DNA of 64,000 nucleotides, from contig JACKDN010000031.1 in the NCBI GenBank assembly GCA_020633465.1, positions 1 through 64,000 on the forward strand. Direction: 5' to 3'. A program made the translations under genes and the position numbers. A model generated the notes under the pieces. That model searched no databases and was not told the DNA's origin. It saw nothing but the letters and a program-made list of their open reading frames with translations. Within the stretch, counting starts at the first letter, position 1; each line of letters begins with the position of its first letter. This DNA comes from Myxococcales bacterium (GTDB taxonomy: Bacteria; Myxococcota_A; Bradymonadia; UBA7976; UBA1532). Positions 48,236 through 58,900 of this stretch are shown here, piece after piece.

Positions 48236-50992
48236 TCAGTGCACCTGCTTGCCGCCGGCGTCGGCGGGCTGCGGGGGGGCCTTCCAGATGGCCTCCATCT
48301 CGTCCACCTCGGCGGCGGCGCGGGTGCGCAGGGCCTCGGCGTCCACCGAGGGATCGCGATCCGCGTCCGCGGCGATGCGGGCGAGCTGGGCGTCGAGGGC
48401 GCCGAGCCAGCGCGCCATCTCCATGCGCTCGGCCATGCGACGCGCGAGGCCCAGCGCGCTGAGCGCGCCGCCCCGATCGCCCTGCCCCTCGCGGGCCGAG
48501 CCCAGGTCGGTCCACAGCCGCACCAGCGAGAAGCGATCCCGCGCCCGCCGCCGCACGTCGAGCGCCTCGGCCAGCACCTCGGCCGCGTCGGTGTACTTCT
48601 CCTGGTCGAGCAGGCAGCGGCCGACCTCCTGCCAGGCGTCGGCCCACTGGATGGCCGCGCCGCCCTTCTTGAAGGCGTCGGCCATCGCGCGCAGCCGCTT
48701 CTCGGCCTCGCCCGGGTTGCCGTGGCGCCGCTGCAGGCCGGCGGCCGCGACCTCGACGATGTGCACCGGCATGCGCGCCCGCTGGAACGCCTGCGCGGCC
48801 TGGTTCAGCAGCGCGAAGGCGGCGTCGAGCTGATCCTGCTCGGCGTGCACGAACGCCCGCGCCATGCGCGCCGCGGCCGCCGGCCGGGGATCGCCGCTGG
48901 CGTCAGCCGCGCGGATCGCCTCGTCGAGCGCGGCGATGCCCGCCTCGCGATCGCCCAGCTCGTAGCGCACCCGGCCCAGCCGCACGAGGCCGAGCGCCGT
49001 GTGGCCGGCGTCGCCCAGGGACCGCAGCGCGTCCACGCCCTGCTTCAACAGCGTCAGCGCCGGCTGCACCTCGCCGTCGAGGATCGACGCCTCGGCCCGC
49101 AGCAGCGCGATGCGCGCCAGGCTGCGCCCGTGGTCGGCCTGCTGCAGCAGCTTCTCGGCGACGTCGAGCGCCTGCTCGGCGGGCTTGGGCAGCGCCAGCG
49201 CCAGCCGCACCTCGGCCAGCTTGGCCAGCGCCTCGCCCGCCGGGCCCGGCCGACCCAGGCGCTGCGCGGCGGCGGCGGCGGCCTGGAAGCCTTGATCGGC
49301 GAGCTGCACCCGCCCGGTGACGCTGGCCACCGACCCCATCTCCATGCCCGCGCCGTACAGCCGCGCCAGGGCCAGCCGGTAGGGCGACTTCGCCTGCAGC
49401 ACGGGCACCATGCGGCGGAAGCCCGCCTCGACGCGCTGCGGCACGTTGGTGCCCAGCATCAGCTGCTGCACCTGGCGATCGCGGCCGGCGATGAGGTCGA
49501 GGTTCCACAGGCGATCGGCGACCTGCCACGCGCCCGCCGGGCCGTAGCCCTGCAGCAGCGCGTCGCGCAGGGTGCGCGCCGCCTTCAGGCGCTCCTCGTC
49601 GGCCAGCCGCGCCTGCAGCGCCGCGGGCACGCGCGCGTCGGCGAAGCGGAAGACCGGGTGCAGCCCGTCGGGCAGATCGGCCCAGATGGTGCGGCCGGTC
49701 GGCACCGCCGCGTCGCAGCCGCCGACCACCTCGCCGTCGAACTCGAGCTCGTCGTCGTGCAGCAGGTCTTCGACGAAGTCCTCGTCACGGCCCAGCGCGC
49801 GGCCCAGCGCGAAGGCGTGGAAGCTGTCGCCCTCGAGCGCCGCGATGGCCAGCGCGCGGCGCGCGCCGACGTGGGTGGGCAGCAGGGCGTCGACGTCGAA
49901 GCCGGCGGTCAGGTGTTCGCGACCGGCCGGATCCGGGCGGCCCTCGGCGTCGGTCAGCGCGGCCAGCCAGGCGCGGGCGCAGGCGAGCTGCAGGGGGGCG
50001 CGCACGGCCGGCACCGCCTCGACCAGCACGTCGGCCCAGGCCGGCGCCTTGCCGTGGAACCAGGCGTCGCACAGGGCCGACACGTGCTCGACGCTGAAGT
50101 CGGGCAGCGTGATCTCGACCAGCAGCTCGCGCTCGCGGGCGTCGGCGATGACCTCGGCGAGGGGGCCGTCGTCGTTCGGATCGTCGGGGGCGGCCATCAC
50201 CAGCAGGGCCTTGCGATCGGGGGCCGGCTCGACGAACAGCGGCAGGCCCAGCAGCACCGCGCGCGACTGCACGTGGCCGTCGTCGAGGAGCAGCGCCACC
50301 GGGGCCGAGTCCCCCACCCGGCCCAGCAGCCCCACCCAGTCCTCGCCGTAGCCCAGCTTGTCGAAGGCCTCGCGCAGCTTGGGATCGATCTCGGCCCGCT
50401 CGACGTAGGGGCGCAGCAGGCCCACCAGATCGTCGCGGGCCGCCGGCACGACGGGCGGCACGAAGACGTCGGCGCCGTGGCGGCCCAGCAGCACCCGGCG
50501 CACCGCCGCGAGGAAGCTCGAGGTGCCCGGGCCGCGCACCACCACCAGGCGCGCGGGGCCGTCGAACAGATCGGCCACCCGGGCGACGTCCCCCGCCGGA
50601 TCGACGTGCGGCCAGGCGCGCGAGCGCGCCGTGAAGGCCCAGCGCTCGGCGCCGCCGCTGCCCCCGAAGGGCGGCTTGTCGCCGGTGCGCGCCAGCTCGT
50701 CGCAGAGCACCAGCCAGGCGTCGCGCAGGGTACCCTCGGCCAGGGGCGAGTCGGGCACCTCGGCGAACAGGGCGTCCTCGATGCGCTGCGGATCGCCGCC
50801 GCCCAGCCCGAAGGCGCCCTGCGCCACCAGCGCGCGCCGGAAGTCCGCCACGGCGGCGTCGGCGACGGCCACCGGGGTCCACTGCCGGATGTGCGCCTCG
50901 GCGGCGGCCAGGGCGGGCTCGAGGCGCGCCAGCGTGCGGTCGCCGTCGGCGGCGAGGGCGGCGGTGGTCTCAGCGCGATCGGGTGCGGACAC
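48236..50992 (-). CDS. TPR protein with degenerate STAND-like NTPase domain
   Basis: 918 residues from a GTG preceded at six bases by AGGAG; an ATG at 51010 is the alternative. The N-terminal half resembles a STAND/MalT-type NTPase: P-loop position RLVVVRGPGTSSFLAAVRRVLLG lacks the Gly-Lys-Thr, but a Walker B-like PVALLLDDGH remains. The C-terminal half (from about 540) is a long TPR array (LVRLGRVRYELGDREAGIAALDEAIRAAD, WADAWQEVGRCLLDQEKYTDAAEVLAEALDVRRRARDR). Loss of the P-loop suggests a scaffold rather than a switch. Myxobacteria carry many such proteins near AAA+ ATPase genes. Function unknown. Confidence 0.75.
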   Translation of the reverse strand: MSAPDRAETTAALAADGDRTLARLEPALAAAEAHIRQWTPVAVADAAVADFRRALVAQGAFGLGGGDPQRIEDALFAEVPDSPLAEGTLRDAWLVLCDELARTGDKPPFGGSGGAERWAFTARSRAWPHVDPAGDVARVADLFDGPARLVVVRGPGTSSFLAAVRRVLLGRHGADVFVPPVVPAARDDLVGLLRPYVERAEIDPKLREAFDKLGYGEDWVGLLGRVGDSAPVALLLDDGHVQSRAVLLGLPLFVEPAPDRKALLVMAAPDDPNDDGPLAEVIADARERELLVEITLPDFSVEHVSALCDAWFHGKAPAWADVLVEAVPAVRAPLQLACARAWLAALTDAEGRPDPAGREHLTAGFDVDALLPTHVGARRALAIAALEGDSFHAFALGRALGRDEDFVEDLLHDDELEFDGEVVGGCDAAVPTGRTIWADLPDGLHPVFRFADARVPAALQARLADEERLKAARTLRDALLQGYGPAGAWQVADRLWNLDLIAGRDRQVQQLMLGTNVPQRVEAGFRRMVPVLQAKSPYRLALARLYGAGMEMGSVASVTGRVQLADQGFQAAAAAAQRLGRPGPAGEALAKLAEVRLALALPKPAEQALDVAEKLLQQADHGRSLARIALLRAEASILDGEVQPALTLLKQGVDALRSLGDAGHTALGLVRLGRVRYELGDREAGIAALDEAIRAADASGDPRPAAAARMARAFVHAEQDQLDAAFALLNQAAQAFQRARMPVHIVEVAAAGLQRRHGNPGEAEKRLRAMADAFKKGGAAIQWADAWQEVGRCLLDQEKYTDAAEVLAEALDVRRRARDRFSLVRLWTDLGSAREGQGDRGGALSALGLARRMAERMEMARWLGALDAQLARIAADADRDPSVDAEALRTRAAAEVDEMEAIWKAPPQPADAGGKQVH

Positions 50993-51320
50993 GACGGGCT
51001 CCTGCGGCATTCGGGGGCGCTTGCCACTAGCAGAGGTGCGAGACCGACGCAAGCGGGTGCGGGCCCGGGGGTCTGCTCACGAGCCGTTGGTGGTCGGTCC
51101 GACCGGCCGTCAGCGGCGAGAGTCAGCCGTCAGCCGGGCCCCGTACGCCGCGCCGACGGCGGAACCGGTCGGCGCGCTCGGGGCGCCGGGCGACCGGGCA
51201 GAAGGTCGTCGTGACGCCGAGCGGGTGCGACCAGGAGCGTCCGCAGCGGGAGCGTTCGGCGCGTGGCGCTCCCCATGACGCTCATCGGCGGCCGCCGCAA
51301 CGGTGCTACCATCCCGCGCC
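50993..51320. other. Divergent region between the TPR and hydantoinase genes
   Basis: No gene seen. It contains GTCAGCN heptamers at 51109-51135, several GAGCG/GAGCGT direct repeats (51220-51265) and a TACCAT box eight bases before the hydantoinase ATG. Confidence 0.4.
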
Positions 51321-54300
51321 ATGCGCATCGCCATCGACACCGGCGGCACGTTCACCGATCTGGTCGCCCGCGACGACGCTGGCCGCGTGACCCGCCTGAA
51401 GGTGCCCTCGACGCCCGACGATCCCGGCCGCGCCGTGCTCGACGCGCTGGCCGCGCTCGGCGCCGCCGGCCCCGTCCGACACGGCACCACCGTCGCCACC
51501 AACGCGCTGCTCGAACGCCGCGGCGCGCGCGTCGCGCTGATCACGAACGCCGGGTTCGAGGATCTGCTGCGCCTGCGCCGGCAGGCGCGGCCCGATCTGT
51601 ATGCCCTGCACCCGGTGGTGCCGCCGCCCCTGGTCGCCGACGTCGTGGGCGTCGAGGGACGCCGCGGCGCCGAGGGCGAGGTCGTCGCGCCCCTCGAGGA
51701 CCTGACCGCCTGGTGCGCCCGCCACCACGATCGCCTGGCCGCGGCCGACGCCTTCGCCGTCTCGCTGCTGCACGCCTACGCCGACGGCGCCGACGAGCGC
51801 GCCGTCGCCGAGGCGCTGCGCGCCGCCTTCCCCGACCGCCCGGTCACCGTCTCGAGCGCGCTGGCGCCCGTCTTCCGCGAGTACGAGCGCACCTCGACCG
51901 CCGCGGTGAACGCCTTCCTGGCGCCCGTGATGGCCCGCTACCTCGCTCGCCTGGCCGCCGCCCTCGACCCTCACCCGCTGGCGATCATGGGCTCGGCGGG
52001 CGGCCTGCTGGCGCCGCAGCTCGCGTCCGAGGCGCCGGTGCACACCGTCTTGTCGGGCCCGGCCGGCGGCGTCCGCGGCGCCTGGGTGGTCGGGCGGCGG
52101 GTCGGGCGCGACGCCCTGCTGACGCTCGACATGGGCGGCACCTCGACCGACGTGTCCGTCGTGCGCGGCGCGATGGCGCCGGAGGACGACGGCGAGCTCG
52201 ATGGCCACCCGCTGCGCGTGCCGCTGCTCCCCATCGAGACGGTCGGCGCCGGGGGCGGCAGCGTCGCGTACGTCGACGACGGCGGCGTGCTGCGGGTCGG
52301 TCCGCGCTCGGCCGGCGCGGTGCCCGGCCCGGCTTGCTACGGTCGCGGCGGCGCCGAGCCGACGGTCACCGACGCGCACGTCGTGCTGGGGCGCCTGCGC
52401 GCCTTGCTCGGCGGCGACTTCGCCCTCGACGTCGAGGCCGCGCGCGCCGCGGTCGGCGACCTCGCGCAGCGCCTCGGCGCGTCGCTCGACGAGACCGCCG
52501 AGGCCATCGTCGCCGTCGCCGAGGCCAACATGGCCCGCGCCTGCAAGCGGGTGACGATGAGCCGCGGCGTCGATCCGCGGCGCCTGGCGCTGGTCGCGTT
52601 CGGCGGCGCCGGCGGCCTGCACGCCTGCGCGCTGGCCGACGAGCTGGGCTGCCCCGAGGTGATCTTCCCCGCCGAGCCCGGCGTGCTGTCGGCCGAAGGC
52701 ATCCTCGACGCGCCCCGGACGCTCACCGAGACGCGCACGCTGTTCTGGGGCGACGCCGATCTGGGCGGGCTGCCCGCGCTGGTCGCCGAGCTGGACGCGG
52801 CGCTGCGCGCGCGCCTGCCCGGCGCCGACGGCCGGGACGTGCTGGCCGACTGTCGCTACCGCGGTCAGACCTTCACGCTCGCGGTGCCCGTCGAGGATCC
52901 GTGCGACGATCTTCGGTCGGCGTTCGACGCCCTGCACGTGGAGCGTTACGGCTACGCGCTCGACGCGAACGCTCCCCTCGAGCTGGTGAGCGTTCGGGTG
53001 ACGCTCCGCGCGGGCGAATCACTCCCCTCGCCGAGCGATGGCGCGCCGACGCGCGTGGCGGCGGGGCCCACGGCGGTGGACGCCTACTCGGCGACGCTGT
53101 GGCTGCCCGCCGGCTGGGCGGCGGAGCGTCTGCCGTCGGGCGACCTCGCCTGCCGCCGCACGGACGACGCCGGGGCGACGCTCGCGCCCCGGCGCACCGC
53201 GCTGGCCCTGGAGATCCACCGGCAGCGGTTGGCGGCCATCGCCGAAGAGATGGGCGCGACGCTCCAGCGCGCCGCCTTCTCGGCCAACATCAAGGAGCGT
53301 CGCGACTTCTCGTGCGCCGTCTTCGACGCCGCGGGCCGCATGCTGGTGCACGCCGCGCACATCCCGGTGCACCTGGGCAGCACGCCGCTGAGCGTTCGCG
53401 CCGCCATCGACGCCGTGCCGATGCGACCGGGCGTGCAGGTGCTGCTGAACGATCCCTTCGCCGGCGGGACGCACCTGCCCGACGTGACGCTGGTGACGCC
53501 GGTGTTCGTGCCGGGCTCGGAGGCGCCGGCGTTCTACGTCGCCAACCGGGCCCACCACGCCGACGTCGGCGGCATCTCGGCCGGCAGCCTGCCGGCGCCG
53601 CGCGACCTGGACGGCGTCGGGCGCCGGCTGACCATCGACGACGAGGGCTTCCGCCTGCCGCCGACGCCGCTGGACGACGCCCTGCGCGCGCGCTTCGCCG
53701 CCGCGTCGCGCACGCCGGACGACCGCCGGGGCGATCTGCGCGCGCAGGAGGCCGCCAACCGTCTGGGCGTCGAGCGCCTGCAGGCGTGGATCGCCGATCA
53801 GGGGCGCGCCGAGGTCGATCGGCTGGGCGAGGCGCTGCTCGACTACGCCGAGCGTCGGATGCGCGCGCTCCTGACCGCCCTGCCCGACGGCGCCTGGACC
53901 TTCACCGATCACCTCGACGGCGACGGCCTGCACGACGAACCCATCCCGCTGCCGGTGACGCTGCGCATCGAGGGCGACCGCGCGACCGTCGACTTCCGCG
54001 CCGCGCCGGACAGCGTCGACGGCCCGATGAACGCCGTGCGGGCCATCGCTTTGTCGGCGGTGTTCTACTGCTTCCGCTGCCTCGCCGGCGACGCCATGCC
54101 CGCCAACGCGGGGCTGATGCGGCCCATCGAGGTGCTCACCCGGCCGGGCTCGATCGTGGACGCCGAGCCGCCCGCGGCCGTCTCGTCGGGCAACGTCGAG
54201 ACCTCGCAGCGGCTGGTCGACGCGGTCTTCGGCGCGCTGGCGCAGGCCGCGCCCGACCGCGTGCCGGCGGCGTCGTGCGGATCGATGAACAACGTTCTGT

Positions 54301-54815
54301 TCGGTGGTCGGCGCGCGGACGGAACGGCGTTCGTGCACTACGAGACGCTCGGCGGCGGCGCCGGCGGCGGCCCCGACGGGCCGGGGGCCGACGGCGTGCA
54401 CGTGCACATGACCAACACGCTCAACACACCCATCGAGGCCCTCGAGCACGCCTTCCCGGTGCGCATCGAGCGCTACGGCCTGGCGCCGAGTGGCGCGGGC
54501 AGCGATCCCCACCCGGGCGGCCGCGGCGTCGTGCGGCGCTATCGCTTCCTGGCCCCGGCCGAGGTGTCGCTGGTGACCGAGCGGCGCACCACGCGGGCCT
54601 GGGGGCTGAACGGCGCGAGCGAGGGGACGGCGGGCGCGAACCGCCTGCTCGACGCGCAGGACCGCGTCACCGCGCTGCCGGCCAAGGTGGCGCTGCGCGT
54701 GAAGGCGGGGGACGCGGTCGAGGTGCAGACGCCGGGCGGCGGCGGCTGGCGTCCGCCGGCCGACGCTCAGAGCGCGCGGCAGTCCGCGGGGCGCTCGGCC
54801 GCGCCGAAGGAGTAG
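51321..54815 (+). CDS. Fused hydantoinase/5-oxoprolinase (HyuA-HyuB)
   Basis: 1164 residues. HyuA-type ATPase half: RIAIDTGGTFTDLVARD, VRHGTTVATNALLERRGARVALITNAGFEDLL, SGPAGGVRGAWVVG, LDMGGTSTDVSVV. HyuB half from about residue 635: FSANIKERRDFSCAVFDAAGRML, AHIPVHLGS, ETLGGGAGGGPDGPGADGVHVHMTNTLNTPIEALE. It hydrolyses 5-oxoproline or hydantoins using ATP. Fused chains are usual for eukaryotic OPLAH and also found in bacteria. TACCAT lies eight bases before the ATG. It overlaps the next gene tail-to-tail by 49 bases. Confidence 0.93.
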   Translation: MRIAIDTGGTFTDLVARDDAGRVTRLKVPSTPDDPGRAVLDALAALGAAGPVRHGTTVATNALLERRGARVALITNAGFEDLLRLRRQARPDLYALHPVVPPPLVADVVGVEGRRGAEGEVVAPLEDLTAWCARHHDRLAAADAFAVSLLHAYADGADERAVAEALRAAFPDRPVTVSSALAPVFREYERTSTAAVNAFLAPVMARYLARLAAALDPHPLAIMGSAGGLLAPQLASEAPVHTVLSGPAGGVRGAWVVGRRVGRDALLTLDMGGTSTDVSVVRGAMAPEDDGELDGHPLRVPLLPIETVGAGGGSVAYVDDGGVLRVGPRSAGAVPGPACYGRGGAEPTVTDAHVVLGRLRALLGGDFALDVEAARAAVGDLAQRLGASLDETAEAIVAVAEANMARACKRVTMSRGVDPRRLALVAFGGAGGLHACALADELGCPEVIFPAEPGVLSAEGILDAPRTLTETRTLFWGDADLGGLPALVAELDAALRARLPGADGRDVLADCRYRGQTFTLAVPVEDPCDDLRSAFDALHVERYGYALDANAPLELVSVRVTLRAGESLPSPSDGAPTRVAAGPTAVDAYSATLWLPAGWAAERLPSGDLACRRTDDAGATLAPRRTALALEIHRQRLAAIAEEMGATLQRAAFSANIKERRDFSCAVFDAAGRMLVHAAHIPVHLGSTPLSVRAAIDAVPMRPGVQVLLNDPFAGGTHLPDVTLVTPVFVPGSEAPAFYVANRAHHADVGGISAGSLPAPRDLDGVGRRLTIDDEGFRLPPTPLDDALRARFAAASRTPDDRRGDLRAQEAANRLGVERLQAWIADQGRAEVDRLGEALLDYAERRMRALLTALPDGAWTFTDHLDGDGLHDEPIPLPVTLRIEGDRATVDFRAAPDSVDGPMNAVRAIALSAVFYCFRCLAGDAMPANAGLMRPIEVLTRPGSIVDAEPPAAVSSGNVETSQRLVDAVFGALAQAAPDRVPAASCGSMNNVLFGGRRADGTAFVHYETLGGGAGGGPDGPGADGVHVHMTNTLNTPIEALEHAFPVRIERYGLAPSGAGSDPHPGGRGVVRRYRFLAPAEVSLVTERRTTRAWGLNGASEGTAGANRLLDAQDRVTALPAKVALRVKAGDAVEVQTPGGGGWRPPADAQSARQSAGRSAAPKE

Positions 54816-57800
54816 GGCCGCGCCTGCTTGACGACCAGGTGCCGACCCTGCCCCACCAGCTTGAACTCGATGTCCATGGCGAACCAGAGGTCTTCGCGGT
54901 CGGGATCGATCAGCGGCCGGAAGTGATCGTGGATGGCGCGGAGCGCGCACGCGGCGCCCTCGATCTCGTCGCTCGACAGCACGGCCTCGCCCCCGGTCAG
55001 CGAGCTGCGGCCGACGTACTTCACGCGCGGCTGGCGGAAGAAGCTGAAGACGAACTGCTCGGTCGACACACCGGGCGCGGGGTTGGTGACCGACGCCTCG
55101 CCCGCCTGCACGTTGAAGTAGTAGTCGCTGCGGATGGGCTCGAGCACGTCGCGCGAGATGCCCACGCCGTTGGCGCGCTCGCCGAGGAACGCGGGGTGGA
55201 TCAGCACCCCCATCGCGACGCCGTCCTGGTCGATGTTGTGGTAGTCGCGCTCGTCGTAACCGCGCGCCAGGAACAGGCTGGCCCAGACGGTGCGCAGGGC
55301 GTCCTCGACCGAACGCTCCGGATCGTCGAGCTGCGCGCTGATCGAGGTGTAGAGGCCGGCGCCGTTGAAGCCGGGCAGATCCTCGGTGTTGCTGCTCGAG
55401 CGGAAGCGCACGCGGCGGCTGGGGCCGTAGTTCGTCTGCACGGCGGCGACGACCTCGGCCAGCAGATCCGGGTCGACGGGGTGCGCCTCGATCAGCGCGC
55501 GGACCTCGGCGAGGCCCGCGGCGCGGGCGGCGGGGTCGGTGCGGAAGTCGGGATCGGCGCGCAGGGCGGCGAGGCGGTCGAGCGCGCCGCTGGCGGCGTA
55601 GTGTTCGAGCGAGTGCACCACCGGCAGGGCCAAGGGCGTCTGCGGCAGCGTCAACGGGCCCGGGCAGTCGGCGCGCTGCGAGTTGACCCGCAGCAGCTCG
55701 CCCATCTGCGCCGCCTTCGCCCCCAACGCCGGCAGGTCGTCGATGCTGGCGGTGCCCAGGTCGACGACGCCGCGCACCGTCGTGTCCAGCCGGGGGCTCA
55801 GGGGCGGCCCCTCGGGTCGGCGGCTCTCCCAGAAGGCCTCGGCCTCGGCGGCCTCGGCGGGCCGCACCTCGAAGCCCCCGCCCGCCACCTCGAGGCGCAC
55901 GAGCTGGCCGAAGTACGGCGCGAGGCGCGGATCCGCGCGCGCGTCCACCAGCGCCATGTTGGGGGTGTTGCGGTTGCGGCTCAGCAGGTTCACGTGCGCC
56001 AGCGGCGTCTGGAACGCCTCGGTGATCAGGCCCGCCGTCAGCGCGATGTCGTTGGGCACCTGATCGGTCACCACGATCACCTGGGCGCCCAGCGGGGCCG
56101 TCTCGAGCTCGGCCAGCGGCACGAAGGTCAGCACCCCGTAGCCCACCGTCTCGGTCAGCGGCTGATAGGTCTGCCCCCGGAAGGGAGCGTTCGGATCCAT
56201 CAGCGGCACGCTGCCCTCGAGCGTCGACGCGCGCTCGAGCTGGTCGGCCGTCTGGGGCCGCAGCAGGAAGCGCCGGGGCTGCTGCACGCGGGCGACGGCC
56301 CCGAAGAAGCCGCGGCGCATCTGCGCGGCGCTGATGGCGTCGCCGGCCGCGTACTCCACCGCCCACAGGTCGGCGCCCCCGTGGTGCACCAGCGTGCCCA
56401 GCAGGTAGCGCCGGCCGTCGACCTCGACGTAGTTCGCGTCGCTGAAGGCGCTCCAGCCGGCGTAGAAGACGCGGTTCTCCTCGGCATCGCAGCGATCGAG
56501 CGGGGGCAGCCCGTCGATGACCTGGCGCACGAAGCGATAGTGCAGGTCCCAGGCCTCGGACGACAGCAGGTGCACGGCGTCGCCGCCCTCGAGGTCGAGC
56601 ACGAACTTCACCGACTCGATGCCGGTGGCGTTGCCCCCGCGGGCCAGGGCCGCGTAGTCCCCCGGCGTCCGCAGGTGACGCAGCCGGTCGCCCACCGGCC
56701 GCGACGCGAGCGGATCGCAGGCGTCGTTCGCTTCGCCGGGGGTGGTGGTGGCGCAGAAGCGATGGCGGCCGCTGGCGTCGGGCTGCCGGGTCAGCGCCGC
56801 GCCGGCGGGCCAGCGCACGAAGTCGACCCGATCGACCGGGAAGTTGCGGCCGTCGAGCCACAGCTGCACGACCCCCTCGAAGATCGGATCGGCCTCGAGG
56901 GCCGCGGTGTCGGCCGGCGCCACCGGCACGGCGACGCGGGCGCCGGGGGCCAGCGTCTCGACCGGCCAGGCGAGCGCGACGCCCTCCGCGCGCGTCGGCC
57001 ACGGCAGCCCGGGCGCGTGGGGCGCGAGCGTGAGCCGCGCGGTCGCCAGATCCACCGGCGCGTCGCCGACGTTCAGCACCTCGACGAAGCCCGCGGGCCG
57101 CAGCGCGATCTCGGTCAGCACCAGGGGCTGGGGCGGGAAGGGCCAGGGCTCGTCCCAGACGTAGGGCTCGAAGTCGACGACCTCGCCGACGGGCGGCGGG
57201 GGCGGCGGGCCGCAGGTCGCCCCGTTCGGGGCGCCCGGGGTCGCCCAGCCGCAGCGCGCGATGGCGCCGGTGCCGTCCGGCAGGCGGGCGAAGGCGGTGT
57301 TCGGATCGCTCCGCGGGAAGTCGACGCGCTGCACGAGGTCGTCGGTCGGGCCCCACAGGAACAGCGACTCGCCGCCCGACGACAGCCCGAAGGGCAGGTG
57401 CAGCGGCCCCTGCTCGGGGGTGTCGTCGGGGAAGAGCACCACGCGCTCCCCCACCCCGAGCGTCATTGTGGGCAGCGAGTGCCGCTCGCGGCGATCGTCG
57501 CTCAGGGCGTAATCGCTCAGCTCGACGACGTCGGGGCCGGTGTTCAGCAGCTCGACCCAGTCGTCGGTCTCGCCGGCGTCGTCGATCCAGGCGCCCTCGT
57601 TGTTGGCCATCAGCTCGTTGATGACGAGGCCGACGGCCGGGGGCGGCGCGGCATCGGCCGCGGCGTCGGCCGCGGCGTCGCGCGCCCCCGCCGTCGGGCG
57701 CGGCGTCCGGCGCGCGCGCGTCGAGGTGCGCGGCGTCCGGGCCGGCGTCGGTGGGCGCCGCGTCGCGGGGCGCGGCGTCGGCGCCGAGATCGAGGGACGC

Positions 57801-57896
57801 GTCGACCGCGGCGTCGGTCGGCCGCGTGTCGCCGCCTCCGTCGTCGCAGGCGAAGAGGCAGACCGACAGCAACAGGAGGGGCATGGCGTCGCGCAT
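54767..57896 (-). CDS. Lamin-tail/PEP-synthase-like lipoprotein (one apparent frameshift)
   Basis: About 1,043 residues when rejoined. Lipoprotein signal MPLLLLSVCLFAC and an Asp/Ala/Pro stalk. The frame changes at a C5/G5 run (57685-57689); removing one base links ARDAAADAAADAAPPPAVGLVINELMANNEG. Then comes an LTD (lamin-tail) fold (GAWIDDAGETDDWVELLNTGPDVVELSDYALSDD), a second similar domain, and a C-terminal half like PEP/pyruvate-binding enzymes: TPLAHVNLLSRNRNTPNMAL with a swivelling-domain His and RVRFRSSSNTEDLPGFNGAGLYTS. Such LTD plus PPDK-like surface proteins occur in Myxococcota; whether they bind a nucleotide outside the cell is unknown. Confidence 0.75.
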
Positions 57897-57919
57897 GGCG
57901 ACAGGGTAACGCCGGACGC

Positions 57920-58900
57920 TCAGTCGGTACGAGCGTGGACGCCGCGGCACGCCTCGAGGTCGGCCTGCAGGGCGTCCGCGTCGAGGTCGAGGCCGATGAA
58001 CACCAGCGTCGTCTCGCGCGCCTCGCCGTCGCGCCAGGGCCGGGCCGCCTCGATCGCGAACCGATCGTGCACCCCCTGCAGCGTCACCCGGCGCGCCCGC
58101 CCGGCGGCGTGGACGACGCCCTTGTAGCGGTACAGATCGTCGGGACGCGCGTCGACCAGGCGCCGCAGCCAGGCGCGCACCCGGCGGATGTCGTGGGGCC
58201 CCGCGTCGCGCGCGACCACGCTGTGCAGCGGATCGTGCACGTGGTGAGCGTGGTCGTCGTGGTCCGCGGTGGGCGCGCGCTCGAACAACCCGCGATCCAG
58301 CACCACGTCGGCGGGCAGCGCCGCGTGGGTGGTCAGGTGCCGCTCGGCCATCGGGTTCGCCACCCGCACCTGCTCGACGACGCGGTCCCGGGCGTCGTCG
58401 TCGACCAGGTCGAGCTTGTTGAGCACCAGCACGTCGGCCTGCGCCACCTGATCCTGAGCCACCGGGCTGTTGACCAGGTCGACCTCGATGTGGCGCAGAT
58501 CGACGACGGTGACCACGGCGTCCACGCGGAAGCGTTCCTCGATCACGTCGCCGGCGAAGAAGGTCTCGAGCAGCGCGCCCGGCTCGGCCATGCCCGTCGT
58601 CTCGAGGACGACGCGGTCGATCTCGATGGTGCCCCCGTCGATCGCGTCGACGATCGACCGGAAGGTGTGCGCCAGATCCACCTGCACCGCGCAGCAGATG
58701 CAGCCGTTCACCCGGCGCACCATGCCCGGCTCGATCTCCTCGAGCAGCTCGCTGTCGATGTTCGCCGCGCCGAACTCGTTCTCGATGACCAGCACGCGCC
58801 GCCCGCCGATGGCCCGCAGCACGTTGCGCAGCAGCGTGGTCTTGCCCGCCCCCAGGAAGCCGGTCAGCAGCGTCACCGGCAGCCGTCCGTCGTCCATCAT
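57920..58900 (-). CDS. CobW/COG0523 GTPase metallochaperone
   Basis: 326 residues. Walker A LTGFLGAGKTTLL at 12-24, metal motif NGCICC (Cys67, Cys69, Cys70), VLETTGMAEPGALL, GTP-specific LNKLDLV and a CobW C-terminal domain (RYKGVVHAAGRARRVTLQGVHDRFAI). A His/Asp-rich loop (TADHDDHAHHVHD) is typical of zinc-related members. They deliver zinc or cobalt to client proteins. The first of two ATGs overlaps the mutH-like stop. No Zur box was seen. Confidence 0.93.
   Translation of the reverse strand: MMDDGRLPVTLLTGFLGAGKTTLLRNVLRAIGGRRVLVIENEFGAANIDSELLEEIEPGMVRRVNGCICCAVQVDLAHTFRSIVDAIDGGTIEIDRVVLETTGMAEPGALLETFFAGDVIEERFRVDAVVTVVDLRHIEVDLVNSPVAQDQVAQADVLVLNKLDLVDDDARDRVVEQVRVANPMAERHLTTHAALPADVVLDRGLFERAPTADHDDHAHHVHDPLHSVVARDAGPHDIRRVRAWLRRLVDARPDDLYRYKGVVHAAGRARRVTLQGVHDRFAIEAARPWRDGEARETTLVFIGLDLDADALQADLEACRGVHARTD

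Noticed and set aside
45844..51010. Extracellular contractile injection cluster
   Set aside because: Only the ATPase resembles it; no sheath, tube, spike or baseplate gene is nearby.
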